Below, piece by piece: positions 36,287-44,210 of a stretch of DNA of 64,000 nucleotides (the stretch's first letter is position 1; every line of letters starts with the position of its first letter). Position numbers and translations under genes: made by a program. Source of the DNA: Phycisphaerae bacterium (GTDB lineage Bacteria > Planctomycetota > Phycisphaerae > UBA1845 > Fen-1342). The stretch lies in contig JAJVHV010000018.1 of assembly GCA_022072445.1 (NCBI GenBank), positions 1-64,000 on the forward strand, written 5' to 3'. Below the pieces are notes generated by a model. That model was given only the letters and a program-made list of their open reading frames with translations. It did not search any database and had not been told where the DNA came from.

Positions 36287-37824
36287 TGCTCGCCGGCGTC
36301 TGGACCATCTACCGCAAGGAACTGGTCGACACCCTCCGCGACCGCAAGACGCTCGTCTTCATGCTGCTGATACCGGCGGCCGCCATACCGCTCATGTTCG
36401 CCGGCATCAACGCGCTCGTGCAGCGCGCTCAGCGGCAGACCGCCGTCGAAGTCGTGCGCATCGCCTCCGACGCCGACTCGCAGCGCCGCTACGTGCAGCT
36501 TGTACATCAGTGGTTTCTCGGCACGCAGCTTCAGAAGACGTTTCGGCTGGCCGCTTCGCCGCTGTTCGGTGCCCTGCTCAAACCCGAGCAGACCGCCGGT
36601 GCGACCGTGCCGGGCGAAATCTTCGACGATCCGGCCGCGTTTCAGCGCTGGACGCAGGGGCTGGCACGCGCCGCCCGCGAGGGCATCGACGATCCGGCGG
36701 ACAAGTCGGCCGCCGCGGCACAGATCGAGCTTCCCGACGCGCTTCGCACGGAGCTGGTGGAGTTCTACCGCGTGGCGCTGAAGGGGCTGGGGCTGGTGGA
36801 GTTCATCGACCCGGCGGTGCTCGCGCCGCCGCCACCCGGTTTCGTCGCCGCCGCCGGTCGCCCAGGCCGACCGGCCGTACCGGGCTTTGAGCGCTTTGAA
36901 GCGGCGCTGCGGGCCAAGGAGCTGCACGGCTACCTGGTGATTCCGCCCGAAGCCGAGCGGATTGTCGACGCCGTTTCGCCGACGGTGCTGATCACGCTGA
37001 TTCACGATTCGACGCTGCGGCTTTCGAAGGAGGCCGGCGAGCGTGTCGCGTACGTCGTCGAGCAGGCCGGCCAGCGCGTCGTGGAATTGCGGCTGGCCGC
37101 CCGCCAGCTCGACGCCAGCTTCGTTCTGCCGCTCGACATGCAGGGCCAGAGCGACCTGGCGACCGAGTCGCAGATCGCGATGGCGATCATCGGCGGCATC
37201 CTGCCCTACTTCGTGATCGCCTTCGCGTTTCTGGGCGGAATGTATCCGGCGATCGACCTGGGGGCCGGCGAAAAGGAGCGCAACACGCTCGAGACGCTGA
37301 TACTTGCACCGGCCTCGCGGCTGGAGATCGCCTTTGGCAAGTTCCTGGTCATTCTGACGACGGCGCTGATCGCCGCCTTCGCCGGCCTGCTTTCGATCGT
37401 CGCGTCGGTCCGCTACCTGGACGCGCCCGAGCTGCTCAAGGAGATCCAGCTCGAGCTCTCGCCGGTCACCGCGCTGCTGGTGGCGCTGCTGGCGATCCCG
37501 CCGGCGGCCGCTTTTGCCGGATTGTTCCTGGCGATTTCGATCTACGCGCGTTCGTTCAAGGAAGCGCAGAACTACATCGCCCCGCTCCAGTTCGTGCTGA
37601 TTCTGCCCGCAATGGCGCCGATGCTGCCGGGCATGGAAATCAACGCGACGCTGGCGATGATTCCGCTGGTGAACGTGAGCATCTTGTCGAAGGAGCTGCT
37701 GCGCGGCGCGGTGCACTGGGGGTATTACGTCACGACGTTTCTATCGTGCTTCGTCTTCGCCGGTGCGTGCGTGGCCTACGCTGTCCGCCAATTCAGCCGC
37801 GAGCAGGTGCTGTTCCGGTCGTGA
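36286..37824 (+). CDS. natB: ABC transporter permease (NatB type)
   Basis: 512 residues: one N-terminal membrane segment (KTLVFMLLIPAAAIPLMFAG), a ~250-residue extracytoplasmic domain, then five or six membrane segments in the C-terminal half (IGGILPYFVIAFAFLGGM, then the AGEKERNTLETLI coupling helix). This is the ABC-2 exporter plan of NatB, a sodium-extruding system in Bacillus; the cargo here is unknown. Translationally coupled to natA. Confidence 0.85.
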   Translation: MLAGVWTIYRKELVDTLRDRKTLVFMLLIPAAAIPLMFAGINALVQRAQRQTAVEVVRIASDADSQRRYVQLVHQWFLGTQLQKTFRLAASPLFGALLKPEQTAGATVPGEIFDDPAAFQRWTQGLARAAREGIDDPADKSAAAAQIELPDALRTELVEFYRVALKGLGLVEFIDPAVLAPPPPGFVAAAGRPGRPAVPGFERFEAALRAKELHGYLVIPPEAERIVDAVSPTVLITLIHDSTLRLSKEAGERVAYVVEQAGQRVVELRLAARQLDASFVLPLDMQGQSDLATESQIAMAIIGGILPYFVIAFAFLGGMYPAIDLGAGEKERNTLETLILAPASRLEIAFGKFLVILTTALIAAFAGLLSIVASVRYLDAPELLKEIQLELSPVTALLVALLAIPPAAAFAGLFLAISIYARSFKEAQNYIAPLQFVLILPAMAPMLPGMEINATLAMIPLVNVSILSKELLRGAVHWGYYVTTFLSCFVFAGACVAYAVRQFSREQVLFRS

Positions 37825-38046
37825 TGTGGCGAGTTTGGTGCCGGTCGGCGAGTTCGACGTACGGCTCAGGCCGCCACCGGATCACGGCAGGCCCGGTCGC
37901 CCAAGCGTTGCTGCGATGGCGATCGGCCACACGATCCGCCTGCAGCGCCCTCGGCTCCGGCGGTCAGGCCGTGACGCGGCAGTCGATGTCGACCAGGCTG
38001 CGAGGTGACGGTTGCACTGCCGCCCGTGTTGGCACTTCGCGGGTAA

Positions 38047-39351
38047 TCAGGGTTCGGCGTTACAGAGGCCGCCCTGTGCACCGGGCGCCCCGTCGGAACC
38101 GTTGCCGTACCCCCCGGCAGCGCCATGAACTCCCGGCGTTCCGTTGGGATCCCCCCCGGCACCGCCTTCTCCGCCAGAACCGGGATTGCCAGCACCTCCG
38201 GAACCGCCTGATCCCCCTTCGCCGCTCTCTTTTCCACCCCGACCGCCATCACCTCCGCTACCGCCGCCGCCGGAGCCCCCGTTGCCGCCGTTGCCTCCTG
38301 GGCCGCCGCTGGCGCCTTCGCCGTAGCCATCACCACCCGTCCCGCCTGTGCCGCCGGCGCCGCCGGTGCCGCCGGTGCCCACACCACCATTCGCGCCGTT
38401 ACCCCCTTTCTTTCCCTCCTTGGGTGGGTTGCAGCAATCGCCGGCGTTTCCACCCTTGCCGCCCGAGCCGCCGGTACCACCGCCACCCGTTCCGCCGAGT
38501 CCTCCAGCACCACCGTTGCCGGTAGGCGGGGAGCCGTTGCCCCCGGCCCCGCCTTGCCCTCCGGGACCGCCCGTACCGCTGGCTCCAACAGTTCCGTTAC
38601 CACCAGCGGCACAGTTGCTGGAGCTCGGTCCATCATGCCCGGCCGTGCCTGTATGAGATGTGCCGGTAGCGCCCGGTGCTCCGGCCACCCCGTCGCCGCG
38701 CTGTGAATCGTCGTTGTCATTGAACGGCTCGATGGCGGTGAAGCCGCCGCTTCCGCCTCGGCCGCCGCGTCCGCCGTCGGTGTTCTGCTTGCAGCCGTCG
38801 CGTCCGCGCCCGCCGCGCCCGCCGCGGCCGCCGACGACCAGGACGTTTGTGGTTCCATCGAGCGTGAGAAGCGAGCCGCGGATCGTGACCGATCCTCCAT
38901 CGCCGCCGACGCCGGCTTCGTCCCACGGGTCGGCGGCGTCAAACTCACCGCGCGATCCGCTGCCGCCGTCGGCGCCGCGGATGACGCTGCGCGACGTCAG
39001 AATGAGCGGCGCTTCGAGCGTCAGATTCCCCGCGTTGCCGCCCGGCGAATCCGGCTCGCGCGCGTCGTGGCCGCAGCCGGCGACCACGTCGCCACGGATG
39101 ATGATGCGCGTCGCCGAGCGCAGCGTGATATCGGCGCCATCGAGCGTCCCAGGGAGTGAATCGCGATGGCCGACCAAGAGGCCGTCGATGACGATGTCGC
39201 CGCGGCTCTCGATCGTCAGGTCACCCGGAGCGACGAGCACGTCGCGCTCGACGAGCGTGAACGAATCGACTTGCTGGACCCCGCGCAGTTGTGTGACGGA
39301 TGGCGCGGGAATCCACGGCAGCGCGATCAGCAGTGTCGCCAGGCCGGTCAT
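38047..39351 (-). CDS. Exported Gly-rich repeat protein
   Basis: 434 residues. The start at 39351 with GAGGAG upstream gives a signal-type N-terminus (LATLLIALPWIPAPS). Residues ~30-170 read as beta strands (IESRGDIVIDG, DITLRSATRIIIRG), like a filamentous or right-handed helix. The rest, over 200 residues, is Gly/Ala-rich with GGxGG and GAPGATG-type triplets. It recalls PE_PGRS or collagen-like surface proteins, but only in composition. A good promoter lies 44 bases upstream. Probably secreted or surface-exposed; function unknown. Confidence 0.8.
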   Translation of the reverse strand: MTGLATLLIALPWIPAPSVTQLRGVQQVDSFTLVERDVLVAPGDLTIESRGDIVIDGLLVGHRDSLPGTLDGADITLRSATRIIIRGDVVAGCGHDAREPDSPGGNAGNLTLEAPLILTSRSVIRGADGGSGSRGEFDAADPWDEAGVGGDGGSVTIRGSLLTLDGTTNVLVVGGRGGRGGRGRDGCKQNTDGGRGGRGGSGGFTAIEPFNDNDDSQRGDGVAGAPGATGTSHTGTAGHDGPSSSNCAAGGNGTVGASGTGGPGGQGGAGGNGSPPTGNGGAGGLGGTGGGGTGGSGGKGGNAGDCCNPPKEGKKGGNGANGGVGTGGTGGAGGTGGTGGDGYGEGASGGPGGNGGNGGSGGGGSGGDGGRGGKESGEGGSGGSGGAGNPGSGGEGGAGGDPNGTPGVHGAAGGYGNGSDGAPGAQGGLCNAEP

Positions 39352-39394
39352 GGGCGTGCTCCTCTGTTCGACGGACGGGGTCGGTCCGAAAAGA

Positions 39395-39423
39395 AGTATT
39401 CGCCGGATTCGGGCCAAAGTCAA
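39395..39423 (-). promoter_or_regulatory. Promoter of the Gly-rich gene
   Basis: On the minus strand, TTGACT (39418-39423), a 17-base spacer and AATACT (39395-39400), about 44 bases before the start at 39351. The site follows a run of nine T on that strand. Confidence 0.6.
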
Positions 39424-39534
39424 AAAAAAACGAGAATCTATAACATTCTTATTGACAGAACGTTAGGCGCAGCGGCGCGGACACCATCCCTGGGTGCCGC
39501 GCAGTGCGGTAACGGGCGCCCGATCGAGATTCGT

Positions 39535-40731
39535 TCACCCGCCGACGGCCTGCCTCGAAATCAGACTCGCCAGTGCCGACTGCGCCGCCGACATGTCGTC
39601 GGCGGCGAGCGGGGCGCGCGTGTCGATCATGCGGCGGAAGCAGTCGAAGAGATACGCGGAGTCGTGCGGGCCGGGTGCGGCTTCGGGGTGATACTGAACG
39701 CTGAAGACCGGCTCGGCCGGGTGGCGGAAGCCCTCGTTCGTGCCGTCGTAGAGATTCACGTGCGTCTGCTCAAGGCCGGCGGCGGCGAGGCTCTCGGGCG
39801 AAACCGCGAAGCCGTGATTCTGCGAGGTGATCTCGACGCGGCCGGTCAGCAGGTTCTTCACCGGGTGGTTATAGCCGTGATGCCCGAACTTGAGCTTGAA
39901 CGTCTGCGCACCCAGCGCCAGGGCGAGCATCTGATGACCCAGGCAGATGCCAAAGATGGGCACGCGCCCGACCAGCTTCTTGAGCGAGCGCTGCACGTAG
40001 TCGACCGGCTCAGGGTCGCCGGGGCCGTTGCTGCAAAAGATGCCGTCGGGCCGCAGCGCCAGCGTATCTTCAGCGCTGGTCTGCGGCGGTACGACCGTGA
40101 CGCGGCATCCGATGTCGACCAGGTTGCGCAGGATGTTGCGCTTCATGCCGCAGTCGATCGCGACGACGTGGCGGTCGGGCTGCCGTCCGCGGCCGGCCAT
40201 CGCGAAGCGGCTCTGGTGCCCGTGTGTCCAGGCGAACGGCTTGTCCGTCGCGACGGCACGCACAAGGTCCTGGCCCGACATGTTCGGCGCTGACTGCGCC
40301 AGCGCCACGAGAGCCGCGTCTTCGGCGTCTTCGGTCGAGACCGCGCCGTTGATCGAGCCGCGGATGCGCAGCCGGCGCGTCAGGGCGCGCGTGTCGACGC
40401 CGCTGATGCCCGGCACGCCAAAGTGCCGCAGCATCTCGTCCAGCGTCCGCTCGCTGCGGAAGTTGCTTCGGACGGCGGAGTTCTCGCGGACGATGAAGCC
40501 CTCGACGTAAACGCGGTCGGCCTCGTCATCCTCGGCGGCCACGCCGTAGTTGCCGAGCTGCGCGCAGGTCATGCAGACGATCTGGCCGCTGTAGGACGGG
40601 TCCGTGATGACTTCCTGATAGCCGCTGTGAGCCGTGTTGAAGACGATCTCGCCGCGGCGCGTGGCGGCGGCGCCGAACGCCTCGCCGGTGAAGACGGTTC
40701 CGTCGGCCAAGGCGAGTTTGGCAATCTTCAT
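39535..40731 (-). CDS. carA: Carbamoyl-phosphate synthase small (glutaminase) subunit
   Basis: 398 residues. The N-terminal domain begins LALADGTVFTGEAFG and contains FNTAHSGYQEVITDPSY. The C-terminal class I amidotransferase has the nucleophile Cys in FGICLGHQ, and the His-Glu pair in QYHPEA. It releases ammonia from glutamine for carbamoyl phosphate, feeding arginine and pyrimidine synthesis. A GAGAGGA site precedes ATG 40731. The large subunit gene carB is not in this window. Confidence 0.96.
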   Translation of the reverse strand: MKIAKLALADGTVFTGEAFGAAATRRGEIVFNTAHSGYQEVITDPSYSGQIVCMTCAQLGNYGVAAEDDEADRVYVEGFIVRENSAVRSNFRSERTLDEMLRHFGVPGISGVDTRALTRRLRIRGSINGAVSTEDAEDAALVALAQSAPNMSGQDLVRAVATDKPFAWTHGHQSRFAMAGRGRQPDRHVVAIDCGMKRNILRNLVDIGCRVTVVPPQTSAEDTLALRPDGIFCSNGPGDPEPVDYVQRSLKKLVGRVPIFGICLGHQMLALALGAQTFKLKFGHHGYNHPVKNLLTGRVEITSQNHGFAVSPESLAAAGLEQTHVNLYDGTNEGFRHPAEPVFSVQYHPEAAPGPHDSAYLFDCFRRMIDTRAPLAADDMSAAQSALASLISRQAVGG

Positions 40732-40840
40732 TCGATCCTCTCGGGTGGCGGGCGGTGTTGTACTCCGGGCGAGCGCAGTTATCTACGGGCGAGCGCGACA
40801 CGGCTGCGGCTCGGGAGCATTCGAGTGGCGCGCGTGCGGT

Positions 40841-42643
40841 TCAATCGTCGTCCGAGCTGGCGGGCGCCGGCTCGCGGCTCGCGGGCGCCGGCGTTTCGCC
40901 GGCCAGACCGGCGAGCCGGTCGAAGTACGTTCGCACGACGCGCTCGTGCTGGCGGAGCACGTCGTCGCGGCTGATGGCGTCGGTCGCGTCGCGGACGGCG
41001 GCGGTGATGGCGGCGCGGGCCTCGGCCTGCGCGTCGCCCTTGACCTGTCCGCCGTTGACGAGCATCTGTCCGATGATCTGCCCAGCGCCGGGACGGACCT
41101 TGGCCTTTTCGGCCTTGAGCTGGTGCGCGACCTTCTCCTTCGGGCTTCCGCCGCCGCGGCCGAGTCCGAATTGCGGCCCTTGTCCGCCGATCTGGTTGGG
41201 GTCGGGATTCGGGCAATTGCCCTGTCCGATGCAGTTCTTGAGCTCGTCGATCTCGGCCAGCTTGGCCTCCAGCTCCTGAAGCTGCTGTTCGTTCATTTCC
41301 ATTTCGGAGAGCTGGTCGGCGGCTTCTTCAAGGGCGCTGTCCGCGTCGGGCTGGGATTCGCCCTCGCCGCCGCTGCTTGACTGCTGCTGCTGCCCGCCCT
41401 GCTGGTTTTTCATGCACTGCGCGGCCTGGGCCATTTTCTGCCCGAGCTCGTTCATCTTTTTCTGGGCCTGCTGGTTGTTGGCCAGCTTCTGCGCCAGCTT
41501 CTTGAGCTGCTCCTGCGCCATCTTGTCGCCCAGACGCTTCTGAAGCTCTTTCTCAAGCTGCTTGGCGTCCATCTTGGAGAGATGTTTGAGAAGCTCCTTG
41601 GCCTGCTGCTCCGACAGGCCGGCCTTGTTCTCCAACTCCTTCTGAAGCTGCGTGGCGTCGGCCGCCTTTTCAATCTGGGCCGCGATCGCCTCCAGCTTCT
41701 TCTGCATCTCGGCGAGCTTCTTGGCGGCTTCCGCGTCGCCACTCTTGGCCTCGGCGAGCAGCTTGCGGGCGTTTTCGAGCTCTTTCTTGGCGCCGGAAAA
41801 ATCGCCGCTCGCCAGCGCCTCGGTCAGCTCGGATTTCTGCGTCTCGTTGGAACGGGCTTCGAGCTGGGCGAGCATGCGCTTGAGCTGCTTCTGCTGATCC
41901 TCGACGTCGGCGTTCTTCTGCCGCGCCAGCAGGTCGCTTAGCTTGTCGAGCTTCTTGACGGCCTCGTTGCGGATGTCGTCGGGCTTCACGTTTGGCGCCG
42001 TCGGCAGTTCGAGCGGCTTGAGATCCTCGCCCAGACTCTTGAGCTCCGGGTTGTTCGAAGCAAGCTTTGCGACCGCCTCGATCTTCTGATTCACCTGCGC
42101 GGTCACGGCCTGCCGCTCGGCCTCGACCTGCGTCCGCTGCTCGGCGGTCGCCTGCGGCTCGCGCGATAGCAGATCCAGCACCGGCATGAAACCGGCCACC
42201 AGCGCCGCCGCCACTACCGCCAGCGCCGGCGCAGGCCACGACCGCGGCGCGCGATAGGGCATGTGAGCCGCGACGCGCAGCTCCGACGCGAACCGGTCGG
42301 CGTCGCCGCACGCGGCCCGCGCGAACGCGTCTGGCGACGTCACGCACACCAGCTCGGTGCTCAACCGCTCCTTCAGCCCCGCGGCGCCATCCAGCGCCAC
42401 CGCCGCCGCCAGCCGATCGACCCGCCGGAGACTCCACAGCAGCAGCGCGGTGAGCAGGGCGGCGGCCGCGGCGAAGGAGACCGTCATGCCGGACCGCAGA
42501 TTGAGCGCGAACGCTCGATCCACCGCGACCGCCAGCGCCCAGCCCGTCGCGCCGACCGCGACCCCGACGCACGCCGCATCCAGGAACGCGTTCAGATTCA
42601 GTCGGAAGCGCGCTTCGTTGATTCGTCGCTGGCTCTGGGTCAT
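40841..42643 (-). CDS. Uncharacterised membrane-anchored coiled-coil protein
   Basis: 600 residues. Two membrane segments lie near residues 20-70 and a third near residue 150; the rest is coiled coil, very rich in Gln, Lys, Glu and Ala (about residues 190-480, for example QKNADVEDQQKQLKRMLAQL). The end is Gly-rich and acidic and includes CPNPDPNQIGGQGPQFGLG. Such proteins often brace the envelope or a secretion assembly, but no specific match is recognised. A GGAGA site precedes ATG 42643. Confidence 0.78.
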   Translation of the reverse strand: MTQSQRRINEARFRLNLNAFLDAACVGVAVGATGWALAVAVDRAFALNLRSGMTVSFAAAAALLTALLLWSLRRVDRLAAAVALDGAAGLKERLSTELVCVTSPDAFARAACGDADRFASELRVAAHMPYRAPRSWPAPALAVVAAALVAGFMPVLDLLSREPQATAEQRTQVEAERQAVTAQVNQKIEAVAKLASNNPELKSLGEDLKPLELPTAPNVKPDDIRNEAVKKLDKLSDLLARQKNADVEDQQKQLKRMLAQLEARSNETQKSELTEALASGDFSGAKKELENARKLLAEAKSGDAEAAKKLAEMQKKLEAIAAQIEKAADATQLQKELENKAGLSEQQAKELLKHLSKMDAKQLEKELQKRLGDKMAQEQLKKLAQKLANNQQAQKKMNELGQKMAQAAQCMKNQQGGQQQQSSSGGEGESQPDADSALEEAADQLSEMEMNEQQLQELEAKLAEIDELKNCIGQGNCPNPDPNQIGGQGPQFGLGRGGGSPKEKVAHQLKAEKAKVRPGAGQIIGQMLVNGGQVKGDAQAEARAAITAAVRDATDAISRDDVLRQHERVVRTYFDRLAGLAGETPAPASREPAPASSDDD

Positions 42644-42830
42644 GACCGGTATCTCCTCGGCCGCTCGGGAGGGATCACGGCGTCGCCGCCGCGGGCACAG
42701 TTAATCGTATCGTCCAAAACGGCGGGTATCAATTTTTTCGGGATTCGGGAAGGTCCGAGATTGAGGCGATTTCCGGCTGTGTCAACCCGCCAGCGTCGTT
42801 CAGCCGGAAGTCAGGCGCCGTCAGCGCGGA

Positions 42831-43424
42831 TTAGGTAGGGGCATGGTACGAGAACTTCGGCGAGGTTAGCCGAACAAGGTTCGTATCGTCAAACGGCGTT
42901 TGCTGACCGCAGTGGCTGCACTGGATCAAATTGTTTCGCAGTGAGATTCTCGCCCCCGGCTCAACATCGACGCCAGACGGTACGAGGTGCTTACAGTGCT
43001 TGCACGGAACGTAGACCGTGTCCCAGGACGGCGGTTGAAGCAGCATGCTGCGTGAGAATGGACTCGCGGACTCGAGATCGAAGTCGAACCGGAGCGGGCC
43101 CCACGAAGATACCTGTACCGCGGCGAACATCACGCGGAAGTCGGATGCGCTCGAAGCTGGCTCGGGCTCGCGGTGCTTTCCTGTGCCAGAAATCAACTCG
43201 GTTTCAGCCGCTTCGTCGTACACGCGGGCGGTGAAGGGGTGGATGCCGGGTGAGATTCCGCGGACCCGAACATATAACGCCAGCTTTGCGAACGAGATCG
43301 GGAGAATCGGTACGGTAAGAACGGGGCCAAACACGCCGACCAGGCTCAGTTGCCCCTGCGCCTCGAGGCGAACGTCCTCGCAGATCAAGAACGAGTCGAC
43401 TGCTACGCTGCCTGATCCACCCAT
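42831..43424 (-). CDS. DUF6941-like protein with a C-terminal zinc ribbon
   Basis: 197 residues. The N-terminal block SFLICEDVRLEAQGQLSLVG followed by VFGP matches the wording I associate with DUF6941-type proteins, whose role is unknown. The C-terminus has a CxxC...CxxC pattern (CKHCKHL about 35 residues before CSHCGQQ), probably a zinc ribbon. It overlaps the gene before it by 22 bases; no better in-frame start exists downstream, so translation is coupled. Last gene of the HEPN trio. Confidence 0.7.
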   Translation of the reverse strand: MGGSGSVAVDSFLICEDVRLEAQGQLSLVGVFGPVLTVPILPISFAKLALYVRVRGISPGIHPFTARVYDEAAETELISGTGKHREPEPASSASDFRVMFAAVQVSSWGPLRFDFDLESASPFSRSMLLQPPSWDTVYVPCKHCKHLVPSGVDVEPGARISLRNNLIQCSHCGQQTPFDDTNLVRLTSPKFSYHAPT

Positions 43425-43849
43425 GCCGGCGCTCCCGAAGCTGAAATCGTGGTCATCGCATGACCGGTCGTCATGAACCCACCGGCCGGCAAGTTCGAGC
43501 CTGACGCTCCGGCGACGGCGAAACCCCGGTCGCTGATACGGCTTGCCACGATGAGACGGACGTCATCAGCGTAGTGACCCGCTGACATCGTGTGATCGTG
43601 ACAGACGAGTGAAACGTCGATCCGGAACCGTCGATAGATCGACCGTCGGTCAGCAAAAGTCCCACGGATGATGGCCTCCTCGATCTCGTCATCTACCCAA
43701 AAGACCTCGATCACAACGTCTGTATCCTCCGGGATCATCCTGGGGCGTGAGAACCCGGAATACGCCGAGAGGACGCCCGTCCACCGAGCCTCAATGCTCC
43801 GGCAGAGCGCGTCCAAGGCGTCTCGCACTGGCTCAGTCTCCAATCTCAC
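43403..43849 (-). CDS. Uncharacterised 148-residue protein, middle gene of the HEPN trio
   Basis: GTG start at 43849, overlapping the HEPN gene by 17 bases and the DUF6941-like gene by 22. The middle has strands and acidic residues (DTDVVIEVFWVDDEIEE) and RRFRIDVSLVCHDH. I checked for the GSxxxG...DxD pattern of MNT nucleotidyltransferase antitoxins and do not see it, so it is not the usual partner of HEPN proteins. No recognised domain. The tight overlaps argue for a protein made in fixed ratio with its neighbours. Confidence 0.65.
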   Translation of the reverse strand: MRLETEPVRDALDALCRSIEARWTGVLSAYSGFSRPRMIPEDTDVVIEVFWVDDEIEEAIIRGTFADRRSIYRRFRIDVSLVCHDHTMSAGHYADDVRLIVASRISDRGFAVAGASGSNLPAGGFMTTGHAMTTISASGAPAWVDQAA

Positions 43850-44201
43850 TCTCGCACCAACTGACCAGCCTGGCCGTTGCTGTCATGAGCCTGCGCGCCG
43901 CCTGGGCGCTTACGCTGTCATCCGAATAATCGGCCTTCTCACGCTGCCGCCGGAGAAAATCCCAATCTCCCTGCCAATCGGAGTATGGACTCATTCCCGA
44001 GTCTTCGAGTTCGTCCATGATCTGACTGTGCCGCCAGTATCGGCGGCCATCGAAATCAGGAACTCCGCGGTTCCGCCGGGCCAGGAACGCCCAGCCGGCA
44101 TGGTAGACAGCATAGTACGCCCGATTCGCAACGGCGTCGAAGTGCTCCCATCCTTCGAGCAACAGCGCAACGTCCCTGTTTTCTCTCGCCTTGTGCAGCA
44201 C
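43833..44201 (-). CDS. HEPN-domain protein (UPF0332-like)
   Basis: 122 residues. The helix AVANRAYYAVYHAGWAFL and the late block QREKADYSDDSVSAQAARRL follow the HEPN/UPF0332 plan, where the second block often reads R-x-x-A-D-Y. RAYYAVYH fits an R-x6-H arrangement of the kind used by HEPN ribonucleases, though in this subfamily it may be structural. The GTG start at 44201 is 9 bases after the mutase stop, with GAGG overlapping that stop, so it is translated from the same RNA. HEPN proteins occur in toxin-antitoxin and defence systems; the role here is unproven. Confidence 0.75.
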   Translation of the reverse strand: MLHKARENRDVALLLEGWEHFDAVANRAYYAVYHAGWAFLARRNRGVPDFDGRRYWRHSQIMDELEDSGMSPYSDWQGDWDFLRRQREKADYSDDSVSAQAARRLMTATARLVSWCESEIGD

Positions 44202-44210
44202 GCGTCAACC

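Noticed and set aside
43403-43849. MNT nucleotidyltransferase antitoxin for the HEPN protein
   Set aside because: The expected GSxxxG and paired Asp motif is not found in its sequence.
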